A stretch of 64,000 bases of DNA from NCBI GenBank assembly GCA_013350335.1, contig CM023532.1, positions 34,039,708-34,103,707 on the forward strand. Direction: 5' to 3'. Shown here piece by piece: positions 23,484-34,577 of this stretch (the first letter of the stretch is position 1; every line of letters starts with the position of its first letter). This stretch comes from Chimonanthus salicifolius (lineage: Eukaryota; Streptophyta; Magnoliopsida; Laurales; Calycanthaceae). Position numbers and translations under genes: made by a program. The notes beneath the pieces are model-generated. The model worked only from the letters and a program-made list of their open reading frames with translations, did no database searches and had not been told where the DNA came from.

Positions 23484-25241
23484 ATGTCTCTTCTCCCTCC
23501 AAATCCGCCAACGGTAAAACCCGCCAAAAGAACAAACCCCCTCATCTCAAACCACCCGTGTCTCTCCCTCTTGGAACTCAGCAAATTCACCAACGAATTC
23601 ACCCAAATCCATTCCACCCTCGTCAAACTTGGCCTCATTCGCCACCCCCTCGCCTTCACCAGACTCATGGCCGCCTTAGCGATCTCTCCTTCTAGCGACA
23701 TAAATTATGCCCGGTCACTTTTCGACCGAGATAAGTGTCCCAACACTTTTGCTTACAACATAATGATCAGAGGTTATTCGCAGAGCAATCGACCTGAAAC
23801 TGCGCTTTCGATGTTTTACAGGATGGTCTGTGATGAGAACTCCACACCCAACTCCCTGACTTTCCCTTTTGTTTTCAAGGCATGTTTGCGGTTGAATGCT
23901 TCGGAAGAAGGAAAACAGGTTCATGGGAAAGTTTTCAAACATGGGCTGGACTCTGATCTGTTTGTGCAGAATGCGATGATTGCGATGTATGCAAGTTCTG
24001 GGTCCATTGCAAGTGCTCAGCGGGTGTTTGAGAGAATTGCAAACCCAGATGTTGTTTCTTGGAATTCTATGATTGCAGGTTTGGTGGATTTGGGCCTCAT
24101 AGGAGAGGCGCATGAAGTATTTGATAGAATGCCACAGAGGAATGTGGTTTCCTGGAATTGTCTTATTGGTGGGTATGTGAAATCGGGATTTATGGATATG
24201 GCAAGGTTGCTGTTTGATCGGATGTCCATCAAGGACTCCACCACTTGGAATACTATGATTAGTGGGTATGCTGGTTCCAGTCTGATGGAAAATGCTAAAG
24301 TATTGTTTGGTCAAATGCCTCTTGAAATGAAGGATCTGATCACCTTTAATGTGATGATTGATGGGTATGCGAAGGATTGTAAATTTGAAGACGTCTTAGA
24401 AATCTTTAGGCAGCTGCAGTTGGCTAAAATTAGACCCAACAATTTTACATTGGTGAGCACCCTCAGTGCTTGCTCTCATCTTGGGGCTTTAGATCAAGGG
24501 GAGTGGTTTCACACTTGTATGGAAACTATTGGGATCAAAACAGACGCTGTATTGGGGACAGCACTTATAGATATGTATGCTAAGTGTGGTAAAATTGAGA
24601 AATCTCTTTCTGTGTTTAAGGGCATGGAGGTTAGGGATGTTGGTGCATGGAACTCTATTATTTCTGGACTTGGAATCCATGGTTACGGTAGAGAAGCTCT
24701 AACCCTTTTCTCTGACATGTTGAAATCAAATACTGCACCTGATGAAGTAACTTTTGTGAGTGTCTTAAGTGCATGTCGCCATTCAGGTTCTGTCGACGAG
24801 GGCCTCAAGTACTTTAACCTCATGATGGAAGTATACAATTTTGTACCCAAAGTCGAACACTATGGGTGTATGGTTGATCTTCTTGGTCGGACGGGGCTCT
24901 TGGATGAAGCAAAAGAGCTCATCGAAGCTATGGATGCCGACGCCAGTGTTCCTATGTGGGGGGCTTTACTTGGTGCTTGCAGTCGACTTGGTAATGTAGA
25001 GATGGGTGAATATGCTGCAAAGCGTCTCCTTGAATTGAATCCTGGCGATACCAGTTGTTATGTGATTCTGTCAAATATGTATGCTGCTGCAGGGAGGTGG
25101 GACAATGCTATTGAGGTAAGAAAGCGAATGAAGGACATTGGTATTGAGAAGGTCCCTGGTTGTAGTACAATTGAATTGCATGGTATTGTTCATGAATTTG
25201 TAGGAGGAATGACTTTGAATCCTTCTGAAGGAGTGGATTAG
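23484..25241 (+). CDS. Pentatricopeptide repeat protein, PLS class with E domain
   Basis: A 585-aa intronless frame, typical of plant PPR genes. Start: the first in-frame ATG is at 23484; the same frame is open six codons further upstream but has no ATG there. A basic, proline-rich N-terminus (MSLLPPNPPTVKPAKR) could be an organellar transit peptide. From residue about 80 the PPR tandem runs through hallmark segments: NTFAYNIMIRGYSQS, PDVVSWNSMIAGLVD, RNVVSWNCLIGGYVKSG, ALIDMYAKCGKIEKS and HYGCMVDLLGRTGLLDEA. The C-terminus, VPMWGALLGACSRLGNVEMG through YVILSNMYAAAGRWD, is the E/E+ region; there is no DYW deaminase. Such proteins bind organelle RNA and commonly specify C-to-U editing or processing (known family role). 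It is closest, from memory, to At2g42920 of Arabidopsis. Target RNA unknown. Confidence 0.92.
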   Translation: MSLLPPNPPTVKPAKRTNPLISNHPCLSLLELSKFTNEFTQIHSTLVKLGLIRHPLAFTRLMAALAISPSSDINYARSLFDRDKCPNTFAYNIMIRGYSQSNRPETALSMFYRMVCDENSTPNSLTFPFVFKACLRLNASEEGKQVHGKVFKHGLDSDLFVQNAMIAMYASSGSIASAQRVFERIANPDVVSWNSMIAGLVDLGLIGEAHEVFDRMPQRNVVSWNCLIGGYVKSGFMDMARLLFDRMSIKDSTTWNTMISGYAGSSLMENAKVLFGQMPLEMKDLITFNVMIDGYAKDCKFEDVLEIFRQLQLAKIRPNNFTLVSTLSACSHLGALDQGEWFHTCMETIGIKTDAVLGTALIDMYAKCGKIEKSLSVFKGMEVRDVGAWNSIISGLGIHGYGREALTLFSDMLKSNTAPDEVTFVSVLSACRHSGSVDEGLKYFNLMMEVYNFVPKVEHYGCMVDLLGRTGLLDEAKELIEAMDADASVPMWGALLGACSRLGNVEMGEYAAKRLLELNPGDTSCYVILSNMYAAAGRWDNAIEVRKRMKDIGIEKVPGCSTIELHGIVHEFVGGMTLNPSEGVD

Positions 25242-25601
25242 TTTCCACAGGAAGTTCAGTGATGCCCTTCTTCTTTTAATAAGTAACAATCATCTCTTTA
25301 ATGTGAAAAGAAGTATATAGAGTTGGTTATCCATAATTTCATTGCAATAAGATAATTTGATCCATGTACTGGGAAGAAAAACTCTAAAAATGTCTAAAGA
25401 ATCTAATGTTCATCCAACAGTTCATAAAGGAGATGTAACATTGGTCTCAATCATTGCTTGAATTCAGTAGTGTCGAGGATTGATGTTCCACAAGCCCACA
25501 ACTTTAAACCTTTCCAATAGCTATTAGATTTACTTAAATAGTTTTTAAATAAAATTTCCTAATATGATATTAGAGACTTTTGAAGTTATTTATCTATTTT
25601 T

Positions 25602-25653
<52 letters not shown>

Positions 25654-26200
25654 TTCAAGAAACATATTTTTAAATATATTTCTTCTTAAAGATGCCAATA
25701 AAGGGTGCTGGCATAACCCAAGTCTGTAGGAAAAATTTTAAACATTCAACCTTGAATTGACACTTGTTTAAGTTGGTTCTAGGCTCAAATATCAGAGTTA
25801 AAATAGAATTTAGTTATGCTGGGTCTAACATACGAAGGCTTGAATTTGGCTTGAAAATTGAAATTGAGCTATAATTTTTAAAATTTAGTTTTTAGTTAAT
25901 ATTATATATAAATATAAATCGTGTAATTTATACTTTATAGAATAATACAAAAAAAATTATGTTAGGCCCAATCAAGCCCAAGATCAAATAAGCTTGAACA
26001 TCCATTTCAAGCTTGGAATCAGTCAATTCGATATGAACTCAAATTTGACTAATTTGGATTGATTTAGACCTTATCATTGAATTCAAGAGTTGGTTTGTGC
26101 ATGGCCAAACCCTGGTTTGCCCGAGTCGGATACTAACAACACCTAGATTAGTGCTTAGGGGTATTCACAAGCCAGGCTATGCTTTACGACAATCTGAGCC
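25242..26200. other. Intergenic spacer with (TA)n
   Basis: Downstream of the PPR stop, including its probable 3' UTR. A (TA)n microsatellite occupies about 25607-25649. The remainder is AT-rich with no coding signal. Confidence 0.5.
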
Positions 26201-26229
26201 CATTTAAATATTCAAAAGCCCAAGTCCTC

Positions 26230-27265
26230 TTGAAGTATGTCGGGCTCACAGGTCGAAAAATCGGCCTGGTCGAGATTTCGGCCGATTTTTCATATCAGCC
26301 TAGATTTTTTTCTTTCTCCTCAAAATTTTTTTTTTTTAAAAATCTTGATGGTTTTTTTTCTTTAAAAAAAATAAATAAAAATGGCTGTTTTTTAAAAATA
26401 AAAAAAATATAAATATCGGCCGAGATATCGACCTGACCCACAATCGATATTTGTTTTTTTTTTTTTTAAAGAAGAAATCGACTGATTTTTTTAATCTGGC
26501 CGATACTTACCTTATCAGCCGAATTTTATACCACTAGTCAAGCTCTGTAGGTTAAGGCTAGTGCTCGCTCGTTTAGAAAAACAATAAGCCCATGCCTGCT
26601 TGTTTGAGACCATTAAAAATTAAATAATTCAGATTAAAGATAGATATGATGAGCTACAAGTGAATCAGATTTGAGTTCAAAAATCAATTTTTAACCACTT
26701 GATCTTAGTGGTCAAAGTTATCATACATCTTTAGTGATTTTGACAATTAAAATCAAGTGACTAGAAATTAAATTTTAAACTCAAATTTAATCCACTTTTA
26801 ACTCATCATGTCTATTTTCAATCTAAATAACCTATCTTCTAATTAAATTAAAAATATTTTTCAAATAAAAAATAACTTAAATACATATATATAATAACTA
26901 AACGAGCCAAATCATAGCAACATAAGTTAAAAACTTAAAATGCATAGGGAGAATTGACTTTGAGAAGTGGATAACGCAGCCTCATCCAAAGTATTAGTCA
27001 CCATAAGATCATATGTATCCTAGTCCTATCTGGGGGTCAAAAAATGGTGCACTCGAGATCTTGGCATCTTGGCTGAGATTTCGGGCCCACGAATATCGCC
27101 CGATATCTTGGCCGAGATTTCGGGTCCACGAATATCACCTAATATCTCGGCTGATATTTCTCTCTCTTTTTTTTTGCCAAATCTCGGCTGATATCGGCGA
27201 GATCTCTGTCATATCAGCCGAGATCTTGTCCGTACAGTTAATCCATCTCATATCGGCCGAGATTT
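26230..27265. repeat. Degenerate repeat built on CGGCCGAGAT / ATATCGGC
   Basis: Clusters of the palindromic core TCGGCYGATATY and its variants occur at 26250-26520 and 27040-27265 (for example GAGATTTCGGGCCCACGAATATC repeated at 27085-27140). One short further patch lies at 43180-43275. This is a dispersed low-complexity repeat family of unknown class. No protein supported. Confidence 0.5.
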
Positions 27266-28110
27266 AGACCCCTGATCATATCATATATGATATATGAACC
27301 ATTAGATGGACTCAAGAATTTATTCCAGTTCGGCCCAATAAGCCGGGACATATTAAACCCGTTTGTTTATGTCATAACAGGTTCGGATTAGGAACAGCCG
27401 AACTGGTGCTGCCACCGTATGTAGATTCACCCAGCCAAGCTCACCTTGCAACGGTGACCCACATGTACGAAATCATGTACATTTGGAAGCATCACATTTT
27501 ACGAGCTCCCCGCGCTCAATAAATACCTCCACTCCAAAAGAGAACTCACCTCTCCTCCCTCGAGATTCTGAAAACAGAGACTGCGGCTGTCAATTCTTCT
27601 TATGCGGTAAGCTTTCATGGATGCTTGAATGAAATAGTGGGTTCTTATTTCCTTGGCTCTCTTGATGGATTTAAATTCGAATCCCACCATGCAGAACATC
27701 AAATACCAATTTTTTTTTCTTTGCTACTGGTTTGCTTGTTTTGACGTGCTTTTGATCTTCCAGTAACGTAGAACTTTGAATCTTCATGAAAAATGGATTT
27801 TGAATGTACAAACTATGGGTATATGGTTTCATTCAAGTTACTTTCTGCAAAAGAAAGCTACATTTTTTTTTCATATGCAGACTGGTGCGTTTGGTTGTCA
27901 ATGATGTGATTCTCTCAATGATTTTGGATATTTAGGTACCTTCTTTTCACCTCCTCTGAATGTGAGAGACTTTATATTTTGGCTGGGTGAATTCTTTGGA
28001 ATTAAATCAATCAGAACAGAATTAGGGGGAATGCTTAGGGAGAATTGACTTTAAAAAGTGGATAAGGCTGCCTCAACCAGAGTATAAGGTCACTGTAGAG
28101 ATCATACAGA
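26941..28110. repeat. Pair of direct repeats of about 75 bp
   Basis: The stretch at 26941-27012 (GGGAGAATTGACTTTGAGAAGTGGATAACG and on) recurs at 28030-28108 (AGGGAGAATTGACTTTAAAAAGTGGATAAGG). The copies are about 1.1 kb apart in the same orientation. They flank the candidate CorA-like promoter. Possibly remnants of one element family. Confidence 0.6.
27505..27606 (+). promoter_or_regulatory. Candidate promoter and untranslated exon 1 of the CorA-like gene
   Basis: A TATA-like CTCAATAAATAC at 27515-27526 is followed by a CT/GA-rich leader that ends at a strong donor, GCG|GTAAGC (exon end 27606). A matching acceptor at 30713 (TTAACATATGCAG) would join it to the leader of the CorA-like gene, leaving a 3.1-kb leader intron. 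Inferred from motifs and spacing; a separate unannotated transcript is the alternative. Confidence 0.4.
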
Positions 28111-28559
28111 ATAGTGGGTGGGTGAAGTCTCATTTCTATCCAGTTATTCTTACCTAGTCCCATCATATATGAACCATTACAAGAGAAAAACTCAATGACA
28201 TGTCAAAATTTCAAGGCTATGTTGTCATCCACTAAACTTCAAACTTGAATCATGTGGTCTTTGACCACCTTTTCAGGGTCATTCTCCCAAGATGTTCGTG
28301 CTAAGTCATTTTCCTTAGGGCATATTTGTTGGTTTTTTGGGAAAATGAGTTCTAATAGATTAAATGAATTTTGGCAAAAAAAATTCTAGGAAATTGACTT
28401 GGTAAGAATCTGTTTTCCAATCTAGAAATTCGTTTACTTTTTTTGTCATCATCACCGACATAAGGTAGGAAAATTACTTGATAAGAATCTGTTTTCTAAT
28501 CTAGAAATTTGTCTACTTTCTTTTCCACTATCACGTAAGTAAGGAAAAAGGGTTTAATT

Positions 28560-29180
28560 TCTACATCTCATTTGAAATTGGTTGGATCTGGTCAGACTTG
28601 GGTTAGGTTTGGTTGACTTGTTTGATATATGAGTTAATATTGGTACCTTTTGGATTGTGTTAACCCCTTTAATAAATTAGTCAAGTTAGGTGTGGGTCAG
28701 ATTGTCCCATTTGAGATAATCTAGGTTGGGTAAACTGGTAAAACCCATTAAATAAATTGAACTTGTCATGTGTCAAGTCAAGTTGGGCCAACTTGTTTAA
28801 TGAATGCGTTTGGAATGGTATGAGTCAAGTTGAGTCAACCGTTCAACAAATGTGATGGTTGGGTAGTTAGGTTGGTTCAACATGTTTAATAATGAGTTAG
28901 GTATGAGTTGGATTATCCTAGTTAAGATTATTTGGGTTGGGTCAACCCATGTTGTAAGTGAGATGGTATAGTATGACTTAGGTTGGGTCATCTGTTTAGG
29001 GGCTACTAGGTTGGGTTTGCCATTTAATAAATGGGCTGGGTTGGTTCAACCTCTTTAAGCTTGATAGGGTGGGGTACACCCATCCAATAAATGGGCTGAG
29101 TTTGGTTGACCCATTTAATCTTGGTTGAGTTAGGTCAACCTATTCAATAAATCGGTTATGTTGAGTTAGGTCTTTGATAT
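28560..29180. repeat. Degenerate repeat of TTGGGTCAACCCATTTAATAA type
   Basis: About 600 bases made of loosely repeated 50-65-bp units in which TGGGTYAACCC-like and ATTTAATAAATGGGYTGGGTT-like motifs alternate. It lies in the proposed leader intron of the CorA-like gene. It is related in texture to the hAT-type repeat at 8,587, but no terminal inverted repeats were found. Confidence 0.55.
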
Positions 29181-29805
29181 TGGTTTGTTAAGTTTGTCAA
29201 TACATGTGGTGTAAATTTTACTTGAGAAAATAGTTCTCTATAGGTCTCAATTGAATTTTTTTTGAGTTGTTTTCTTAGAAAAAATTAGGAAAAGTGAAAT
29301 TTTGTACCAAAAAACTGCATGTTTTGAATCAACATCAGGTACTAGAATTAGAACAAGTTGGTGCTACAAAATTCCAAAAACAGTACTCCATATGGTGTAT
29401 TTTCTGAGGATGCAAGTTCACACTCAAATTGATAAGCATTTGCTGTGCCAAAATGTTCAATCTATCTGCATTGTTAAGCACATGCAAATACACTCTTTTA
29501 TGATTAATTTTGGATTGTGCTTCATTTTTTTAATACTTGGTGTAAGTGTGGTTTATTTTAACAAATTACCTTTAATTTCTCATATATCTATATAACTTTG
29601 GCAATTGCGATGGAGTTAATGGAAGTTCAATAGTACATCAAAAGTTACCTTATTGTAATGGAAATGTGATGCTTAGGATGTTTGGACTTAAATTGCATTT
29701 AAGTCAGGGATCTTGGTGAGATTATTCACATTTCCTTATCTTCTTCTATTGTCATCATGTGGAATTCTGCTAGGGAAATAGAAATTTGGTTTATTTATGC
29801 TTTTA

Positions 29806-29806
<1 letters not shown>

Positions 29807-29832
<26 letters not shown>
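29807..29832. repeat. (TC)n microsatellite
   Basis: A 26-base TC run within the proposed leader intron of the CorA-like gene. Confidence 0.9.
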
Positions 29833-29836
<4 letters not shown>

Positions 29837-30752
29837 CAGCTTCTTTCATTTTCAATCTTATATCTCTTAAGCTTGTGAGTGTGGAAGCTATTGAGGTTGT
29901 CAATACTCCAGAAAAAAAGGAACTTTTTCCATCTATTATTTGGAAATCTTTTGGAATTGAAACTCGTAGAGTGAGACCATTCTAAAATGTAGGTGAATAT
30001 GCAATTAACTGACAAAAATGTCCAACAACCTTTTGTATTTGACATGGCAGCAGTTGCAGAAAATGCAATGCAGCTACGTTTTATAGTCACATATGATCCC
30101 TTTTTGGTAATTCTCACCTTTGTACATGTGTTTTATGGAATATCTGCCTGAAGTTTGTTGAGCTAATGAATGGAAATTTTGTTGGTTAGTCTACTTTTTT
30201 AGTGCCATTTCAGAGTATTTGTTACAATTGTTTTTATCTCTTAAATCCTCCTTGTTCATTCAGGTTACTTAAGAAAATAATGCTAACAGTAGATAGTGTT
30301 TTTAATTATCACCACAAAAAGGGTTTAAATCCTTAAATATTCATTCATTCAGATTTCAAAGAAAACCTTTAATTTTTTTCCTAACCAAGTGAATTTGTTA
30401 TTAGCTAATTGCTGGTTTGTTCCGAAATAGTGAATTTGTGAGTTGTAAATTTAAAAAAATCTTGTCTTCTGTAGTGCTTGGACAACTTATCATCTTTGAA
30501 CCATCTTCTTTATGTGCGACGTTTATGTTCAAGTAGATGGTAAATCATTTAATGTGGTTCACAATATTACTTTGTTTTTAATGTTATTCTGTTGCAATTT
30601 CCAATTGTTATATCATTTTTTAAATTCCAATTCATACAGAAAAGCTGAAAGTGATTTTGAGGTGCAGATAAATTATTTTTCTATTATTTAGTACTTTTTT
30701 TTAACATATGCAGTTGATCATTGGAACAACTAAGCATTACTGCGATACCCAA

Positions 30753-30826
30753 ATGGTTGGCATCTGTTTGCGGAGATCCAGAGTAAGATGAGGAAGGTTA
30801 GAGTTTTTCTCCGATTTAGTGAGTAG
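30753..30826 (+). promoter_or_regulatory. Two tandem 12-codon uORFs ahead of the CorA-like gene
   Basis: In the proposed leader exon (from 30714) one uORF runs 30753-30791 and a second 30788-30826. They overlap at ATGA and each encodes 12 residues. The second ends in TAG just three bases before the main ATG at 30830 and is in the main frame. This would be expected to lower or condition translation of the main frame. Confidence 0.55.
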
Positions 30827-30829
30827 GAG

Positions 30830-33800
30830 ATGAGTACTCAAACTTCCTCAGGCAGTAAGGTGAAGAAGCAAGAGAACATTAAGAACCATTTTAGTAAAGA
30901 TACTGTTGTTTGGAGTGAGCTATGGACTGATGGACTTCTATGTGCTTTTGAATTTGTTCAAGGAGCTAGGAAGTCAACTCATTGTAAATCCTGTTCTAAG
31001 ATGTACTCTGCATCACAAAAAGAATGTATGGTTGCAAAGAAGTCATTCCCTGTATGTGGAATGAAAGATAATTTTAAAAGAGATGTGAATGAGAACAGTA
31101 TTTTGGATCCTGCATTCACTGATGAATTAAGCAATGCTTCATCTATATTAGGAGTCAATGAAATTACCCATTTTGGTGGTAATAATGATAACCATGAATA
31201 TTGTTTAGATACTTTCCAAGCGACAGAAAATATTCCTGAGAGTCACTGGGTTCCAATCGGATGGGCTAGAATTTTGGAACTCATTCAAACAGTCCAAGTT
31301 GATTCTGGTTGGGATTCACAGATAATGATGTTGGCAGATGGTGAGGATGGTCTCACTGTTGCAGATATAGCAGTTCCATACTGGCAAAATCCTGCAGGGC
31401 CTACACGGTGGTGTCATGTTGACCCAGAACATCAGTCTATCGATGCCTGGCTAAGCAATGCACAGTGGTTGCATCCTGCCATCAGTGTTGCATTGACAGA
31501 TGAAAGTCGGCTGATAAGTGAGCGCATGAAGCGCCTATTTTATGAGGTGATCACCTGTTAGTTTCGTATTTGATGCGTTACTAGCTGATAGTTTGTTTTA
31601 TGGATGTCTATACTAGTTCAAGGGTATGTTTCAATGTGCTATCAGTTGTATTTCAGGTTTGAATATTTTAGCAGATGGGGAGCGATGCGACTTTCAACAA
31701 TTTGCTTATCATTCATTCATTCTCAGTTAACCATATTTTGGAACTAGGGAACATGCAAACATTGCGTGGTGGTGGAAGTGGTATTTTGAGATAAGGATCA
31801 TGTATACATTGCATTGTGGTGGATTTGTTCCGACTGTTGAGTACCAATGTTTAGCTTTGTGTAATTTATTTTTCTTCTTGAGTCTCATACTTTTTTTCCC
31901 TCCATAAAATGCTATCCTTTTTATACATTGAGTTTTGTTTATTGTTCAGAAATTGATTCACACTTTTTATTTTTGTCCATTTTTATTTCTATGTTCGACA
32001 TTTGGCAAGTCAATATTTCATGGGTAAACTGTATACAAATAGTTTCTGTGTTTCAACAAAGAGGGTGGTTTCAATTGATCAAGAATGCTTTTTGTATTCA
32101 GGTCCCTGTTAGGGTTGCAGGTGGCTTATTATTTGAGCTCTTAGGCCAATCGGCAGGTGATCCATTTTCTAATGAGGATGACATCCCAATCGTGCTTCGA
32201 TCCTGGCAAGCTCAAAACTTTCTAATAACTGCCTTGCACATAAAAGGATCTTCATCAAATGTGCATGTGCTGGGTATCACCGAAGTACAGGTATGTACTT
32301 GTTTGACAATTCTTTAGATAGAATCCACATGTTTCTTTTGTCAATTTATTTAGTTTTATACAGTTTAGCTGCACAAATGACTTGTTTTGATGGTTCTACT
32401 ACCATATAGGAGCTCCTTGCTGCTGGAGGTAATAGAGCACCAAAATCAATTCATGAAGTCATAGCACAACTGGCTTGCCGCCTTTCTCGATGGGATGATA
32501 GGTGAAGCAGTTATTATTTTTGAGTTTGATGTTGAGATATGTGATGTAGTTATACTAGTTTTTGTTATTATGACATTATCACGTTACAAGCTATCAGAAG
32601 AGGGCTTCATTAGATCTAGGCTGTTCTCTAGGTCTTAGCCTATGAGGTCCGGTGGTGTTGTTCTAGGCCTGTTCTTTAGGCCTTAGCTTATGAGGCCTGG
32701 TGATGTTTTTCTAGGCCAGTTTGATTTCCTTGTTTCTTGCCTTGCTCTCCTCTTGTTGTGTTGTATTCCGATTGAAACACAATAAAACAATAACCCTTTT
32801 TAAAAAAAAGAAGGGATGGTTGGTTCTGGCCTCAAGCATTTATGGTATTACTGTGTAATTATGTGAGTTAAAACCTTTTTCCAATGAATGCCATTCATGC
32901 TGTGAGCGAAGGATAGTGTGTCATGCTGCGAGCGAAGGATAGTGTGTGTGTGGTTCTGGCCTCAAGCATTTATGGTATTACTGTGTAATTATGTGAGTTA
33001 AAACCTTTTTTCAATGAATGTCATTTATGCTGCGAGCGAAGGATAGTGTGTGTGTGTGTGTTTTTCCCCACCAGCCCCACGAGCTGATTTTGAGCCTTGT
33101 GCATCAGGTAAGGTCTAGAGGACTCGAACCCAAGACCTCTAGTCTAATTTTAGATTCCTAGAAGCTCAAGCTAATTGAGCTACCTGGGTTAAGGCGATTG
33201 AAATTTAATTTGAAATAAAAAAAAAACTAAAAGATACAGCAGATACAAAAAGGCTTGAAATGAGGGGACGAGTACTAAAAAAACCACTAATAAATTTCTT
33301 AATACAAGAGATAAAGCTCTGCTGAATCTTTTCCTTGTCCTTTAAAGATCTAGCTAGGGAATTCACTGATCTAGGGATGTTGATAAGTGACTGCCCTACT
33401 GAAGTGAAGAGACAATTAAGTGGACATACCTGAAAAAAACTATTAAGTGGACCTTTTGGCAAGCCAGGAGGCTTTTGGGATAGTAAAAGGGTGTCTCCAT
33501 CTGAACATGTTACTCTAATGCAATTGCCGAGGCAGCAGGTAAGAGCCAGTAGTGAGGTATGATATTGGAATTCAATATAGATGAAATGATGGACCCTTTT
33601 ACTCTCTCCCTCTCTCTCATTTGAAATGGTAACTTTATTCCTAAACACTTGATTGTTGCACTCCCCTGGTGCTCCAAATGGTGGCAAGAAGGGTCATCTG
33701 CCATAAAATTGACAACCTTGATGGCCCCTTGAAGAGATAAGAGAAAAGAGTGATTTGAGTGCAGCATTGTCCACTATACACCAAAGGCGCTAATTGTGGA

Positions 33801-34542
33801 ATTCCGGATAGTTGAAGAGAATGGGAAATGCAAAAGTAAGTGATCCACATCTTCTGAGGCCCAGAGGCAAATGGGACAAGCACTAACCATAATTGATGCC
33901 TCTTCCAAATGTTGTCTTGGGTGAGAATTTTGCCAAGACCTGCTACCTAAAGAAGCTCATTGCCTATAAAGGAGCTTTGAACACCAAATGGTAGGGCTGA
34001 TGATAGGTTTAGGATCTCAGTGAATGTAGTATTATTCTTATGCCTGGAGGTTAGCCAATGTAGGGCATTCAGCAAATCAAGGTGTTCTGAAAGACTATTT
34101 ATTACAGTGAATTTTACTCCTATTTTAGCTTCCGATAGAAGGCCATTTCCCATGTCAATTACAAATTTCAAGGGCTACTAAACCCTTCTCTTTCTTTACT
34201 TGTAATCCTCAATGTTACTGCAATGAACTTAGTTTAACTTTTATCTCATTGTTAGTTTTAGCAATTATTCTTGCGCTTTATATTTTATATCAATTGGTTT
34301 TACTACCATCACTGTGACCTGCAGGTTCACTCTTTACCCCATTATTGGTTTTTAATTGAAAAATTAGCTTCCCTTTTCTTATTTTAACATTTGTTCATGT
34401 TTGATTTTTTTTTCCAACATCAACTCCTTAACATCATTTTTGGCCACTATTGTTACCTGTTGTAGATTGTTTCGTAAATATATATTTGGGGCAGCAGATG
34501 AAGTTGAGTTGAAGTTTGTGCAGAGGTATTCTTATTTTATTG

Positions 34543-34577
<35 letters not shown>

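Noticed and set aside
33085..33200. Functional tRNA gene
   Set aside because: Box A and B are present, but no clover-leaf stems pair and the body continues as a SINE.
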